Positions 1-8,429 of a DNA stretch of 22,473 bases are shown one piece after another. The DNA is from Promethearchaeota archaeon. GTDB lineage: Archaea; Asgardarchaeota; Lokiarchaeia; Sigynarchaeales; SOKP01. The stretch's first letter is position 1, and each line of letters starts with the position of its first letter. The position numbers and the translations under genes were made by a program. The DNA lies in NCBI GenBank assembly GCA_014730295.1, contig WJIN01000451.1, forward strand, positions 1-22,473, read 5' to 3'. The notes beneath the pieces are model-generated. The model did no database searches and was not told the origin of the DNA. It saw only the letters and a list, made by a program, of their open reading frames with translations.

Positions 1-316
1 ATCTATCAAGATTTAATAAACCCTTTTAAATATTCAAATATAAATTTTGAAATATTGAAATTTATAATTATAAAAATAACCAACTTATTTAATAGTTTAG
101 CTTATTGAAAAATTCATGAGAAAAAGAGGATAAATAAATATTATGAAAATCTAATAAACTATTTTTTCCTTTACTAAAATTTAAAAAAAGAACTTTTTAG
201 AAATTTATTAGAACATTTATTGACTATATTAATTGAGAATAAACCTTTTATATTGCTTGTTTAAACAAAGAAATTCATTCTTATAAAGATTTAGAAAATT
301 TAGGAAGTTTACGAAA
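1..316. other. AT-rich intergenic leader, no gene seen
   Basis: No coding frame of convincing length or composition is visible on either strand. The stretch is almost entirely A and T with many stop codons. The only structure I can support is a TATA-like box near 246-254, listed separately, that could serve the kinase gene starting at 317. Confidence 0.6.
246..254 (+). promoter_or_regulatory. TATA-like box for the first histidine kinase
   Basis: The sequence TTTTATATT follows AAACC. Archaeal transcription usually starts about 25 bases downstream of such a box, here near 275-280, giving a leader of about 40 bases before the ATG at 317. This is a sequence match only. Confidence 0.35.
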
Positions 317-1810
317 ATGAATTCAGAACAACGAATAAGAGAACTACAAAATATAATTAATAAATCACCTGCTATTGTATTCTTATGGCGGAATCAAGAA
401 GGATGGCCTGTCGAGTTTGTGAGTGAGAATGTGAGCACTTTGGGATATAAACCCGATGATTTTCTCTCTGAAAAAATCAGATTTTCAGAACTTATCCACC
501 CCGATGATTTAGAGAGGATTGTAAAAGAGGTACAAACATATAGCCAAGAAAAAAGAGAGAGCTTTTCGCAAGAATATCGTATCATCTCAAAAGATGGCAG
601 AATAAAATGGGTGGATGATAGAACATGGGTTCGCTATGATGATAATAAAAATATTACACATTTCCAAGGGATTATTTTAGATATTACAAAAAGAAAAGAA
701 TCTGAAAGCATGTTCAGTTTAGTGAGGGAACAATCCTTGGTGGGAATTTTTGTGCTTCAAGATAATGAATTGAAGTATGTGAATGATAAATTAGCAGAGA
801 TTACAGGATACAAAATCACAGAAATTTTAAATTGGGAGAGAAACGAATTCGATCGCATTTTTCACCCGGATTTTTATCAAATAGCTAGGGAACAAGCAGA
901 TAAAAAACAAAGAGGAGAGGTGGATGTAATTGCTAATTATCAATTTAAAGGAGTTAGAAAATCGGGAGAGCTCTTCTGGGCAGAAATATACAGCAAATCA
1001 ATCATCTATAAAGGGCGCTATGCGGATTTAGGAATATTATTAGATATTACAGAGAGAAAAGTCACTGAAACTAAACTCAAAAACTCAGAGAAAAAATATA
1101 AGGAAGCCTATATGCGTGAAAATTTCTATAAGGATCTTTTTGCCCATGATATGAATAATATTTTGCATGGGATCACTGTATCCTTAGAAATTTGTGATAT
1201 GCTCATCAATGAAGTAGATAATAACAAGGAATTAGATGACATGATCATGAAAATAGGTGAACAAGTTGACAGAGGTGTGGAACTCATCGAAAATGTCCGA
1301 AAATTTTCTGAAATTACTGAAGGTGAATGGAAATTACAAAAAATGGATATTTATAAAATTCTGAGTGATACAATAAAACATGTAAAACGAAGTTATGCAA
1401 ATAAAGACCTAAATATTGAAGTATCGAATGTCAACCAGGAATATTTTGCATTAGTTAATGAGCTATTAATCGATGTTTTTGAGAATATTCTTATCAATGC
1501 GATAAAACATAATGAAAATGAAAGAATAGATATTTATATCAATATTAGAGAAGATCTTAAGGAAACTGAAAAAATTTTAATAGAATTTGAAGATAATGGA
1601 AAAGGAATTCCTGACGAGAGAAAAATTGATTTGTTTCAGCGCGGGTCCCCCATAGAAAAAAATCACACCTTTTCAGGGATGGGATTAGGATTATTCTTGG
1701 TTAAAAAAGTGATAGATAAGTATAATGGCGAAATTTATGTTTCGGATAAAGTTGAAGGAGATTATTCACAAGGAACCCGATTTACATTAGTCTTTCCTAA
1801 AGAATCCTGA
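317..1810 (+). CDS. PAS-PAS sensor histidine kinase (soluble)
   Basis: Signal-sensing protein kinase that should autophosphorylate a histidine and pass the phosphate to a response regulator. Two PAS/PAC modules lie at about residues 10-127 and 130-250, each ending in an LDITKRK- or LDITERK-type PAC tail. The dimerisation/H-box helix carries FAHDMNNIL with the putative phospho-His at 277. The ATPase domain has an N-box (ENILINAIKHN, about 389-399), a G1 motif DNGKGI (426-431) and a G2 motif GMGLGL (454-459). There is no membrane segment or signal peptide, so it is probably cytoplasmic. No response regulator is adjacent. Its H-box and ATPase core closely resemble those of the kinase at 11594-13732 (both have FYKDLFAHD-x-NNIL), so the two are probably paralogues and might share a receiver. 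The ATG at 317 is the first start of the open frame. The signal sensed is unknown. Confidence 0.93.
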   Translation: MNSEQRIRELQNIINKSPAIVFLWRNQEGWPVEFVSENVSTLGYKPDDFLSEKIRFSELIHPDDLERIVKEVQTYSQEKRESFSQEYRIISKDGRIKWVDDRTWVRYDDNKNITHFQGIILDITKRKESESMFSLVREQSLVGIFVLQDNELKYVNDKLAEITGYKITEILNWERNEFDRIFHPDFYQIAREQADKKQRGEVDVIANYQFKGVRKSGELFWAEIYSKSIIYKGRYADLGILLDITERKVTETKLKNSEKKYKEAYMRENFYKDLFAHDMNNILHGITVSLEICDMLINEVDNNKELDDMIMKIGEQVDRGVELIENVRKFSEITEGEWKLQKMDIYKILSDTIKHVKRSYANKDLNIEVSNVNQEYFALVNELLIDVFENILINAIKHNENERIDIYINIREDLKETEKILIEFEDNGKGIPDERKIDLFQRGSPIEKNHTFSGMGLGLFLVKKVIDKYNGEIYVSDKVEGDYSQGTRFTLVFPKES

Positions 1811-1908
1811 TTTGAGCATTTTCTACAATTATAAAGTAAAGAGACTCCAAATTTATGAATTTTTATTTTTAGAGTAAATTAGCTTGATAATTGAGTCAAA
1901 ATTAGAAA

Positions 1909-2541
1909 TTAAAGAAAATAATTCCGGTAAAAATTATATTGTTTCTCTTCCGCGATTGTGGTCTTTCCCATGTGTCCCGGAAATACAAGAAAATCATTGG
2001 TAATTTCTGGATTTTTAATTATTTTATTTTTAATACTGGAGAAAAGTTGTTGTTGATCTCCCCCACCGATATCTGTGCGTCCAATGCTTCGTCGAAATAA
2101 GAGATCTCCAGTAAAAATTAATCCATCGATATATTGACCATTATATTCTTTAACATCGGGGGTATAATACGATAAGGCTCCAGGTGAATGACCGGGAGTT
2201 TCTAGTACATGAAGATTGATATCTCCAATTTTGATAATATCTCCCTCATTAAGCCATTTATCAGCCTTTTTCTGAGAATATATTCCAGAATCATATTCTT
2301 TCTTATTATATTTAAGAGGAATCTCGAAGTGCCGCTTTATTCTTCCCACTTTCATGGAATGATCAAAATGTCCATGAGTGAGGAGAACGGCTATCGGTTT
2401 CGCATTTAGATCTTCAACTGCATTGATTATGTCTTTTGCATCTCCGCCTGGATCTATTATAACTACTTCTCTAGTACTTTCTGAACCAAAAATATAACAG
2501 TTCGTTCCGATTGGCCCGACAATAAGTTTTTTCAAAATCAT
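1909..2541 (-). CDS. Metallo-beta-lactamase-fold hydrolase, glyoxalase II-like
   Basis: Cytosolic metal-dependent hydrolase of the hydroxyacylglutathione hydrolase (GloB-like) group; thioester substrates are likely but the real one is unknown. The metal ligands are in place: THGHFDH (H56, H58, D60, H61), H118 in ETPGHSPG, D146 in FTGDLLF, and H190 in FPGHM. The GRTDIGGGD segment after the bridging Asp is typical of glyoxalase-II-like proteins. At 210 residues it has the length of the short bacterial and archaeal forms that lack the extra C-terminal glutathione-binding domain. The gene is transcribed away from the small winged-helix gene's 3' end on the same strand, 116 bases downstream of it, and its own 3' end faces that of the kinase at 317. 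Archaea mostly lack glutathione, so a different thiol is probable (inference). Confidence 0.9.
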   Translation of the reverse strand: MILKKLIVGPIGTNCYIFGSESTREVVIIDPGGDAKDIINAVEDLNAKPIAVLLTHGHFDHSMKVGRIKRHFEIPLKYNKKEYDSGIYSQKKADKWLNEGDIIKIGDINLHVLETPGHSPGALSYYTPDVKEYNGQYIDGLIFTGDLLFRRSIGRTDIGGGDQQQLFSSIKNKIIKNPEITNDFLVFPGHMGKTTIAEEKQYNFYRNYFL

Positions 2542-2657
2542 AATTAATCAAATTCTTTTACCTAATTAAGTAAAAAGAAAATAAAAATAAAAACTATAGA
2601 GTTATAGAACCTAAAAAATTGCCTATGAAATTTCCCTACAGTTGTTTGGCTTAACTA

Positions 2658-2948
2658 CTATTCTTTTATAAGCTCATTAATTTCCATTAAGCGGTTGTAG
2701 ACATCCAAGCCTTTATCGGTAAGTTTAATAACTTTACCGTCATTCTCCTCTTCGGGAACGATCTCAATTAATCCACGATCAATGAGATCTTCTTTCACAC
2801 GGAAATAAGAATTATAATAACTGAATTTGTTTAATTCATTATAAAAAGTGTGCTTGTCTGCCTTGTTATCTTTAAAGCTGGTTAAAACTTTAAAGGTATC
2901 CCTAAAACCCTTCTTTTTTAGAAAAGAAATTATTTCTTCTATTGCCAT
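2658..2948 (-). CDS. Small winged-helix DNA-binding protein
   Basis: A 96-residue protein that fits a single winged-helix transcription factor: an N-terminal helix (AIEEIISFLKKKG), a helix-turn-helix region at about 30-60, and the wing and final helix pattern LIDRGLIEIVPEEENDGKVIKLTDKGLDVYNRL. Glycine-linked 'KGxxVYN' ends of this kind are common in archaeal winged-helix regulators. The open frame begins with TTG at 2951, but I prefer the next codon, ATG at 2948, because GAGGG lies 7 bases upstream of it. A 24-base dyad at 2971-2994 sits just upstream and may be an autoregulatory operator. The target genes are unknown; the divergent amidohydrolase at 3292 is one candidate. Confidence 0.75.
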   Translation of the reverse strand: MAIEEIISFLKKKGFRDTFKVLTSFKDNKADKHTFYNELNKFSYYNSYFRVKEDLIDRGLIEIVPEEENDGKVIKLTDKGLDVYNRLMEINELIKE

Positions 2949-2970
2949 CAATATCCCTCGATTTAACGAT

Positions 2971-2994
2971 TAGTGTATATAATAATACGCACTA
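2971..2994 (-). promoter_or_regulatory. Dyad operator candidate upstream of winged-helix gene
   Basis: The ends TAGTG and CACTA form an inverted repeat; extended, the left arm TAGTGTATA compares with TAGTGCGTA for the right arm. The core between the arms is TATA-like, so a protein bound here would cover the promoter. It lies about 22 bases upstream of the preferred ATG at 2948. Autoregulation is inferred from position. Confidence 0.4.
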
Positions 2995-3230
2995 TGAATT
3001 TAAAAGTATTAGACTTAAAAAACATTTTTGTTATAATTTCTAAATTTTTGTAAGTAAAACATATATTTTCCTTTTATAAATATTACTTTTCAAGCATTTG
3101 TGTGTAAAAAACTAGTAATATCAATAAAAATGATATTAGAAGGTTTTTTCCTATCTCAAAATTAAAACACTAAATGAATCCTAAAACTCATAGAATCTGT
3201 TTATAAAACCTAATTGACATTCAAAATATG

Positions 3231-3257
3231 AACTAAAATTTTTTTAGTTTATAAATA
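3231..3257 (+). promoter_or_regulatory. Inverted repeat plus TATA box for amidohydrolase gene
   Basis: AACTAAAA (3231-3238) and TTTTAGTT (3242-3249) form a perfect 8-base inverted repeat around a 3-base spacer. It runs directly into TTTATAAATA (3248-3257), a good archaeal TATA box about 35 bases before the GTG start at 3292. The repeat is A/T-only apart from the two C/G pairs, so chance is a real possibility. Confidence 0.4.
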
Positions 3258-3291
3258 TTTTCCAAACCAAATTACTAATTTTGAGTTTAAA

Positions 3292-4071
3292 GTGGATTAT
3301 AATCGCTATTTTGAAATAGAGAAAGGAAATGTTCCGATAGTTCTATCATGTCCCCATGGCGGTTATTTAAAACCACGATTTATCTCAGACAAAACGACTG
3401 GGGTAAATATTGCCGATAAAGTCACATATTTAACGGTAAAAGAGATTCTAAAACAGTTAAAAAAACGGGATATTGAAATCACTTATATTTTAAGCAAAAT
3501 ACATCGAAGTAAAATTGATTTAAATCGGCCTCCACTAGCTACTAACGCATTAGATCAAGATGCTAAGAATATTAAGCTCGTGAGAAAGATACATGTAAAA
3601 TATCATAAAGAGATTCAGAAATTAACAATGGAGTGTATTACACGTTTCAAAAAATGTTTTTTTGTTGACTTTCACGGTTTTACTAAACCTCATTCAGAAT
3701 ATCCCGATATTATAATTGGGAATATTTTTGGAAATACTCTTAATCTTAAGATGAAAAACGATGAGACAGATATCATTGAAAATCAAAGTTTTTGGGGTCT
3801 TTCTCAGATCGTCAAGGAATTGTCTAAGGATTTTACTATAGATAATGGATTGGGGTTGAGTGATTTTAATCTTGCATATTCAGGGGGTTATATCACCCAC
3901 CAGTTTTATAAAAAAAAACATATAAATGCGATCCAACTAGAAATTGCGAAATACATAAGAAAAAATCCTACTCTTCTCCGAATATTTGTTTCGGATTTTG
4001 TTGAAGCCATTGATACCACAATAAGCTCACACGTAAGTGTCTATGAAGATATTAATGAATTACAGACTTAG
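3292..4071 (+). CDS. N-formylglutamate amidohydrolase-like hydrolase
   Basis: Member of the N-formylglutamate amidohydrolase family, zinc enzymes that cleave an amide bond such as the formyl group of N-formylglutamate. Visible family signatures are SCPHGG (His22), HRSKIDLNRPP (about 71-81), the probable metal or catalytic site FVDFHGF (D126, H128), and a late GGYITHQFY plus QLEIAKYIR segment (about 198-222) typical of the family's C-terminal third. At 259 residues it has the usual length. The start is GTG; I see no better in-frame start near it, and the TATA-like box at 3248-3257 fits a short leader. No other histidine-degradation (hut) genes are nearby, so the physiological substrate is open. 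Confidence 0.82.
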   Translation: MDYNRYFEIEKGNVPIVLSCPHGGYLKPRFISDKTTGVNIADKVTYLTVKEILKQLKKRDIEITYILSKIHRSKIDLNRPPLATNALDQDAKNIKLVRKIHVKYHKEIQKLTMECITRFKKCFFVDFHGFTKPHSEYPDIIIGNIFGNTLNLKMKNDETDIIENQSFWGLSQIVKELSKDFTIDNGLGLSDFNLAYSGGYITHQFYKKKHINAIQLEIAKYIRKNPTLLRIFVSDFVEAIDTTISSHVSVYEDINELQT

Positions 4072-4169
4072 TCTTTATACCTAATATATTGTATTAATCA
4101 ATATAACCATATCTTTAATAAGTCAAGTCTGTTATATAAGTATGGAAATCATTAGTAAAAGTGAATTCA

Positions 4170-4484
4170 ATGTATAAATGTCCCATGTGTGGAGAAGAAC
4201 ATTCCTACGGAAAAAAGATTTTTCATAAATGTCAGAATAATGAATTGTTTTTCGGTTCATTAGTTTCTGAAAAAAAAAATAACCATCCTTGGAATGCTCA
4301 ATATGAGCCCCAATTGATAAAGAAATATCAATCTCCTAGAGATGATTGTCTCGACTGTGAAAAAGAAAAACAGTTAAAAGAAATTCTTTCACATCTGAAG
4401 CAGAAAAATAAAAAAGAACTAAAAGAAGCTTTATCGGATATCAAGTTAAAATTTCTTTGTTCTGAATGTGAGATTAATAAATAA
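4170..4484 (+). CDS. Small zinc-ribbon protein, function unknown
   Basis: A protein of about 104 residues that I do not recognise. It has an N-terminal CPMCGEEH motif followed by HKC, then a CLDCEKEK pair in the middle and a C-terminal CSEC. These cysteine pairs probably hold one or two zinc ions. The middle is lysine- and glutamate-rich and likely helical (KEKQLKEILSHLKQKNKKELKEALSDIK). The frame is open from a GTG at 4161, but the ATG at 4170 is the more ordinary start, immediately before the first CxxC; neither has a clear ribosome site. It lies 60 bases before the nitrilase gene. Nucleic-acid or protein binding is possible but not shown. Confidence 0.65.
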   Translation: MYKCPMCGEEHSYGKKIFHKCQNNELFFGSLVSEKKNNHPWNAQYEPQLIKKYQSPRDDCLDCEKEKQLKEILSHLKQKNKKELKEALSDIKLKFLCSECEINK

Positions 4485-4513
4485 TTACTCAAAACTATTT
4501 TTTATGAATTAAA

Positions 4514-4527
4514 CTTCATATTTGAAG
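4514..4527 (+). terminator. Small hairpin between zinc-ribbon and nitrilase genes
   Basis: CTTCA (4514-4518) and TGAAG (4523-4527) form a 5-base stem around a 4-base loop, extendable with one mismatch, followed by T-rich sequence (TTAATTTAATTTTG). It could weakly terminate the upstream gene or shape the leader of the gene starting at 4545. Confidence 0.25.
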
Positions 4528-4544
4528 CTTAATTTAATTTTGTT

Positions 4545-5342
4545 ATGGAATTACAAATTGCCCTTGTTCAGATGGAAATTATCGAAGGAGAAAAGAACAT
4601 TAATCTCACTCATGTATTAAACATCCTAAAGGAATTGAGAAATTCAGAGAAGAATATCGATATTGTAGTTTTTCCCGAGCTATTTACCACAGGTTTTTCT
4701 TTAGAACATGTTGAACGAGATGCCGAACCTATTCTTGGAAATACAATTCAAAAGATAATTGAAATTTCAAAAGGACAATTTATGGTAATTGGATCTATTT
4801 TAGAGGCTGATGATGGTTATTACAATACAGCATTTATTATTGGCAAGGAAGGTAAAGTTATAGGAACCTATCGGAAGATCCATTTATTTGGACCAATGAA
4901 GGAAAAAGAATATTTAAAAGCTGGAAATGCAATCAAAACCTTTAAATGTACCGGATTAGAAGATATTCGGTTAGGATTAGCAATCTGTTATGATTTAAGG
5001 TTTCCTGAACTATTTAGGGTGTTAGCACTTAAAGGGGCTCAGATCGTAATTGTTCCCTCTGAATTCCCCAATCCAAAAGTTGATGTTTGGAAAACGCTGT
5101 TAACAACAAGAGCAATTGAGAATCAATTCTATATTATTGGAGTAAATAGGGTGGGAATCGGCGCGAATAATTCATTTTTTGGGAATTCTCTTATTAGTAA
5201 TGGTAATGAAACGGTCATTCTTGGCACCCAGCCAACTGTAAAAATTTTTAAAATTGATTTATCTACCATTGACAATATAAGAGATACATTACCATTATTA
5301 AAGGATCGAAGAGAGGATTTGTATAAATTTGAAAATATATAA
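4545..5342 (+). CDS. Carbon-nitrogen hydrolase (nitrilase superfamily amidase)
   Basis: Hydrolase cleaving C-N bonds of amides through a thioester intermediate. The Glu-Lys-Cys triad is complete: E45 in VVFPELFTTGF, K111 in YRKIHLF and C148 in AICYDLRFPELFR. The 265-residue length and the single domain match the omega-amidase / YafV-like and related small-amidase branches rather than true nitrilases or fused NAD synthetases. Substrates in those branches include omega-amides of dicarboxylic keto acids; the actual one here cannot be read from sequence. The radical SAM gene follows after 22 bases, so the two are probably co-transcribed. No strong ribosome site precedes the ATG, which sits close behind an A/T-rich stretch. 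Confidence 0.9.
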   Translation: MELQIALVQMEIIEGEKNINLTHVLNILKELRNSEKNIDIVVFPELFTTGFSLEHVERDAEPILGNTIQKIIEISKGQFMVIGSILEADDGYYNTAFIIGKEGKVIGTYRKIHLFGPMKEKEYLKAGNAIKTFKCTGLEDIRLGLAICYDLRFPELFRVLALKGAQIVIVPSEFPNPKVDVWKTLLTTRAIENQFYIIGVNRVGIGANNSFFGNSLISNGNETVILGTQPTVKIFKIDLSTIDNIRDTLPLLKDRREDLYKFENI

Positions 5343-5364
5343 AACGTTATAAGATTGAAGATCT

Positions 5365-6120
5365 ATGAAAATAGGCGGAATCATTGACATCTCAACAAAA
5401 GATATACCAGGTGCGGTGTGTATGGTTTTTTTCACGGTAGGATGTAATTTTAATTGTGGATTTTGTCATAACAAGCATCTATTAGTAAATGGAGCAGGGA
5501 AAAAATATTCTGTTCAAGAACTTACCCAATTAGCGAAAAATAATTATCTTGTGAATAGTGTAAGTATAACCGGGGGAGAACCTACTCTACAACCCGATAT
5601 CGTCGAATTATGTAAAGCGCTAAAAGGGCTTGGGAAATATGTAAGCATCGATACCAACGGTTCTCATCCAGAGGTTATAGAGGTGCTAATTCCATATCTC
5701 AATAGAGTTGCCTTAGATCTTAAAGGATCCTTGACTAAAGAAAATTATAAAAAGATTACCGGAACGGAAATCGATCCTGCTCTAATAAAAAAAACATTGA
5801 ATATAGTAAATAATAACCAAGAAATTGATCTTGAAATTAGGACTACATTTGTAGAGAAACTATTGAGATCAGAAGATATCCATTCAATAATTCAATATCT
5901 AAGAAATATTAATTTTACGGGAACGTTTGTTCTTCAGCAATATCAATATTCGGAAGGAGTTGGTGAAAAATTCCAAAATCAATTCAAGAAACCGCAACAC
6001 AACACAATATTGGAGATAATAAAACCTTATTTAGACAAGGATCTCTCCTTTAATATTTATATTAGAGATGATATTGAGGCATATACAGAAATTCATGAAA
6101 TATTTGATAAAATCCTCTAA
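5365..6120 (+). CDS. Radical SAM activating protein, anaerobic RNR activase (NrdG2) type
   Basis: Radical S-adenosylmethionine enzyme resembling the anaerobic ribonucleoside-triphosphate reductase activating protein, which installs the glycyl radical on NrdD. The cluster-binding motif is CNFNCGFC (C27, C31, C34). ITGGEPTLQ is the SAM-binding GGE motif. FVLQQYQYSEG near residue 192 and the N-terminal GGIIDISTKDIPGAVCMVFFTVGC are typical of the archaeal NrdG2 subgroup. Length 251 is normal. The start ATG has only a weak GAAGA-type ribosome site upstream. No NrdD gene is in the window, so it either acts on a reductase encoded elsewhere or activates another glycyl-radical enzyme. The close spacing to the amidase at 4545 suggests co-expression without proving a shared pathway. 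Confidence 0.85.
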   Translation: MKIGGIIDISTKDIPGAVCMVFFTVGCNFNCGFCHNKHLLVNGAGKKYSVQELTQLAKNNYLVNSVSITGGEPTLQPDIVELCKALKGLGKYVSIDTNGSHPEVIEVLIPYLNRVALDLKGSLTKENYKKITGTEIDPALIKKTLNIVNNNQEIDLEIRTTFVEKLLRSEDIHSIIQYLRNINFTGTFVLQQYQYSEGVGEKFQNQFKKPQHNTILEIIKPYLDKDLSFNIYIRDDIEAYTEIHEIFDKIL

Positions 6121-6206
6121 TTATTGGAAATTGGTGATTTGGTTTGATAAATTGTAGTTAGTAATCTTTTCTACAAAAAATCTACCATTTACATATAAAA
6201 TCATAA

Positions 6207-6235
6207 TTTTGAATGAATATTCTCAAAATTCAAAA
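6207..6235 (+). promoter_or_regulatory. Nested inverted repeat before the Fe-S protein gene
   Basis: TTTTGAAT (6207-6214) and ATTCAAAA (6228-6235) form a perfect 8-base inverted repeat. A second perfect palindrome, GAATATTC (6215-6222), lies between the arms. A TATA-like ATATAAAA lies at 6192-6199, so the repeat would sit over the transcription start about 30 bases before the ATG at 6267. Operator function is inferred. Confidence 0.35.
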
Positions 6236-6266
6236 ACTAATATCCATTTTCTAATTTATATTGATA

Positions 6267-7397
6267 ATGAATGAAGATAAGATCTTAGAACAGATTAATT
6301 TATGTGTGGACTGCAAACAATGCCTAGATGTATGTGATACCTATTTAATTACAGAAAATATGTTGCAATCTCCGAACGGCAGGTTGAAAATCGCTGGGAA
6401 AGTTTTTACAGAGGAAGAAATTTCTGAGGAAGAGAGACATGGAATCTATACGTGCACTTTATGTTCACTATGTAATAATGAGTGTACTCAAGGAATATCA
6501 ATCTCAGATATCATCCATGCTAGCAAAATCAAATTATCAAACACATCTATGGGGCCGTATGAAATCCACAACAAAATCTCTCGAGGGATTATGGAAAAGG
6601 ATAATTCGGTAAATGGGAATCCAGAAGAACGATTAGATTGGCTTCCAGAACGATATAGAAATATTGAGAAATTTGAAGACTCAGATTCTGATAATTTACT
6701 TTTTTTAGGGTGTATGTCCTCCTATAAGGTAAAAAAAAGTGCCAGCAGTGCATACCAAATTTTAAAAAAAGCGGAGTATGATTTCAAAATTTTGAGCGAT
6801 GAACCTTGTTGTGGTGAATATTTATACTCCGCAGGTAAGCTTGGAGAAGCAATCGATTATTTTAAAAGAACTTATGAAATCTTCAAAAATAATGGGATCA
6901 AAACAATACTAGTTACATGTGCTGGATGTCTATATGCCTTTAACAATGTGTATCCAAAATATATAGATAATTATGATATAAAGGTAAAACATGTAATTCA
7001 AGTTATTTCTGATCTAATTAAAAAAGATAGAATAAAATTACGTAAAATAGACAAGGACCTTACTTATCATGATGCTTGCCGGATGGGACGTAAAATACAC
7101 GGAATGGATATATATGAAGAACCTCGAACTATCATGTCTAAAATTGGACTAAAAGTTCACGAATTAGGCAATAATAAGGTAAAATCTCCTTGCTGTGGTG
7201 CTGGATCGGGAATTCGAGGTGTTGATAAAGATCTTTGTATCGATATAGGGTCCAATATACTGAATGAGTTAGATACAGATGAAATCATTTCTAGTTGTCC
7301 TCTTTGTGTTTTTAACTTCCGTTATGTCAACTATAAAAACCAACTGAATAAGGAAATAAGATATATTACTGAATATATTCTTGAGGCAATGGAATAG
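6267..7397 (+). CDS. Fe-S oxidoreductase with two CCG domains (HdrD/GlpC/LutA-like)
   Basis: Soluble electron-transfer protein. The N-terminus binds two [4Fe-4S] clusters: C-x2-C-x2-C-x3-C in LCVDCKQCLDVCD (about residues 13-23) and again in YTCTLCSLCNNEC (about 63-73). The rest holds two cysteine-rich CCG repeats: GCMSSY, EPCCGEY and TCAGC in the first, and HDACRMGR, SPCCGAGSG and SSCPLC in the second. In heterodisulfide reductase such repeats form the noncubane cluster site; in GlpC and related proteins they accept electrons from a flavin partner. No HdrA/B/E, glycolate-oxidase-like or glycerol-3-phosphate dehydrogenase gene is adjacent, so its partner is unknown. The frame opens at TTG 6261; ATG 6267 is the likelier start. 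It follows the radical SAM gene after 146 bases and has its own promoter-like sequence. Confidence 0.88.
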   Translation: MNEDKILEQINLCVDCKQCLDVCDTYLITENMLQSPNGRLKIAGKVFTEEEISEEERHGIYTCTLCSLCNNECTQGISISDIIHASKIKLSNTSMGPYEIHNKISRGIMEKDNSVNGNPEERLDWLPERYRNIEKFEDSDSDNLLFLGCMSSYKVKKSASSAYQILKKAEYDFKILSDEPCCGEYLYSAGKLGEAIDYFKRTYEIFKNNGIKTILVTCAGCLYAFNNVYPKYIDNYDIKVKHVIQVISDLIKKDRIKLRKIDKDLTYHDACRMGRKIHGMDIYEEPRTIMSKIGLKVHELGNNKVKSPCCGAGSGIRGVDKDLCIDIGSNILNELDTDEIISSCPLCVFNFRYVNYKNQLNKEIRYITEYILEAME

Positions 7398-7591
7398 CCA
7401 ATTTTAGCAAAATAAAAAATAGAATAATTTTAATTCCTTTTAGTTAAATTTTAGCTTAATATGTTTTCGATAAATTTACACACAAAACGAAATTTTTATC
7501 GATTTCTGATACTTTTTATGACTCTATAAAATAATTTGAAAATTAAGACCAGATAGAATTATAAGATTTTATTATATATGCTAATTGGGGC

Positions 7592-7612
7592 TATATAAAA
7601 GTATTTATATAA
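7592..7612 (+). promoter_or_regulatory. TATA-like boxes for the seven-helix membrane protein
   Basis: TATATAAA (7592-7599) and a second TTATATAAAA (7605 onward) precede the ATG at 7670 by about 60-75 bases, suitable for a transcription start near 7620-7635. AGGAAAAATT just before the ATG offers a ribosome site. Confidence 0.4.
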
Positions 7613-7669
7613 AATTTTTCATTACCTTATCGTATTTAAATCAAATAAAAATTTAGATTAGGAAAAATT

Positions 7670-8395
7670 ATGACATTGGGACCAATTGATTATGTAAATG
7701 GAACTTTAAGTCTGTTATTTGTATTAATTTCTATTTCTGTAGGGATTCTTTTAATCTGGAAATATAAAAAATTTAAAGAAATAACTCTGCTTTACGTGGG
7801 AATTACATGGATTATTATGTGTGAACCATGGTGGCCTCATAGTGTCTCCTTTATTGTTTCATTATTTACAGGGGAAGGATTAGATATCAGAACATTTTAT
7901 TTCTTAGCGGTTACGTTTATTCCAATAGGATTATTAGCATGGTTAGCAGCGTTTACTCAGTTCTTATATAAAAGTAAACAAAAAATTGTTGTAGCTCTCG
8001 TGGGAGTAGCTATGGCGATTTTTGAAGTTATATTTTTTGTAGTTCTAGCCCTAAATCCGTCGATAATCGCTAAAAAAAGTACCGATGTTGATTATTTGAA
8101 CTATCCTTTTATTTTAACGTTCTTTTTAGCTGTTTTAGGTATTTTTTTGGTGACTGGTATCATTTTCGCGTCATATGCAATGAAATCTGAAATCAGGAAA
8201 AATCAAATAAAAGGGAGAATTTTGTTGATTGCAATCTTTCTCTATACGATTGGAGGTGGTCTTGACGGAGCATTTGAAGGGATAATTGGAATTCTTATAA
8301 TTAGTAGAATAATGTTAGCACTTAGTTCTATAATGTTCTATTTTGGGTTTGTTTTACCGAAATGGTTAGAGAAGATTTTAATAAAAGAGAAATAA
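7670..8395 (+). CDS. Seven-transmembrane protein, function unknown
   Basis: Integral membrane protein of 241 residues with about seven hydrophobic helices: roughly 10-28, 37-65, 72-94, 107-127, 145-169, 182-200 and 205-230. The architecture and the segment KNQIKGRILLIAIFLYTIGGG before helix 6 resemble, in my judgement, the seven-helix sensor regions found at the N-termini of some archaeal histidine kinases. Here the protein ends straight after the last helix with a short lysine-rich tail (KWLEKILIKEK) and no kinase or cyclase domain. There is no signal peptide beyond helix 1. It lies 34 bases upstream of the flavin oxidoreductase, possibly in one transcript. A sensor or adaptor role is a guess; no ligand or catalytic residue can be named. 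Confidence 0.75.
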   Translation: MTLGPIDYVNGTLSLLFVLISISVGILLIWKYKKFKEITLLYVGITWIIMCEPWWPHSVSFIVSLFTGEGLDIRTFYFLAVTFIPIGLLAWLAAFTQFLYKSKQKIVVALVGVAMAIFEVIFFVVLALNPSIIAKKSTDVDYLNYPFILTFFLAVLGIFLVTGIIFASYAMKSEIRKNQIKGRILLIAIFLYTIGGGLDGAFEGIIGILIISRIMLALSSIMFYFGFVLPKWLEKILIKEK

Positions 8396-8429
8396 AAATT
8401 AATAATTTCAATAAATCTAGAGGATTACA

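Larger units (their letters stand above)
2952..3291. other. Divergent intergenic region, promoters for both flanks
   Basis: 340 bases with no credible gene on either strand. It separates the winged-helix gene (-) from the amidohydrolase gene (+) and holds two inverted repeats (2971-2994 and 3231-3249) plus a TATA-like TTTATAAATA at 3248-3257, each listed separately. Confidence 0.6.

Noticed and set aside
3292..5342. Histidine-degradation (hut) pathway cluster
   Set aside because: Only the N-formylglutamate amidohydrolase-like gene fits; no histidase, urocanase or imidazolonepropionase is present.
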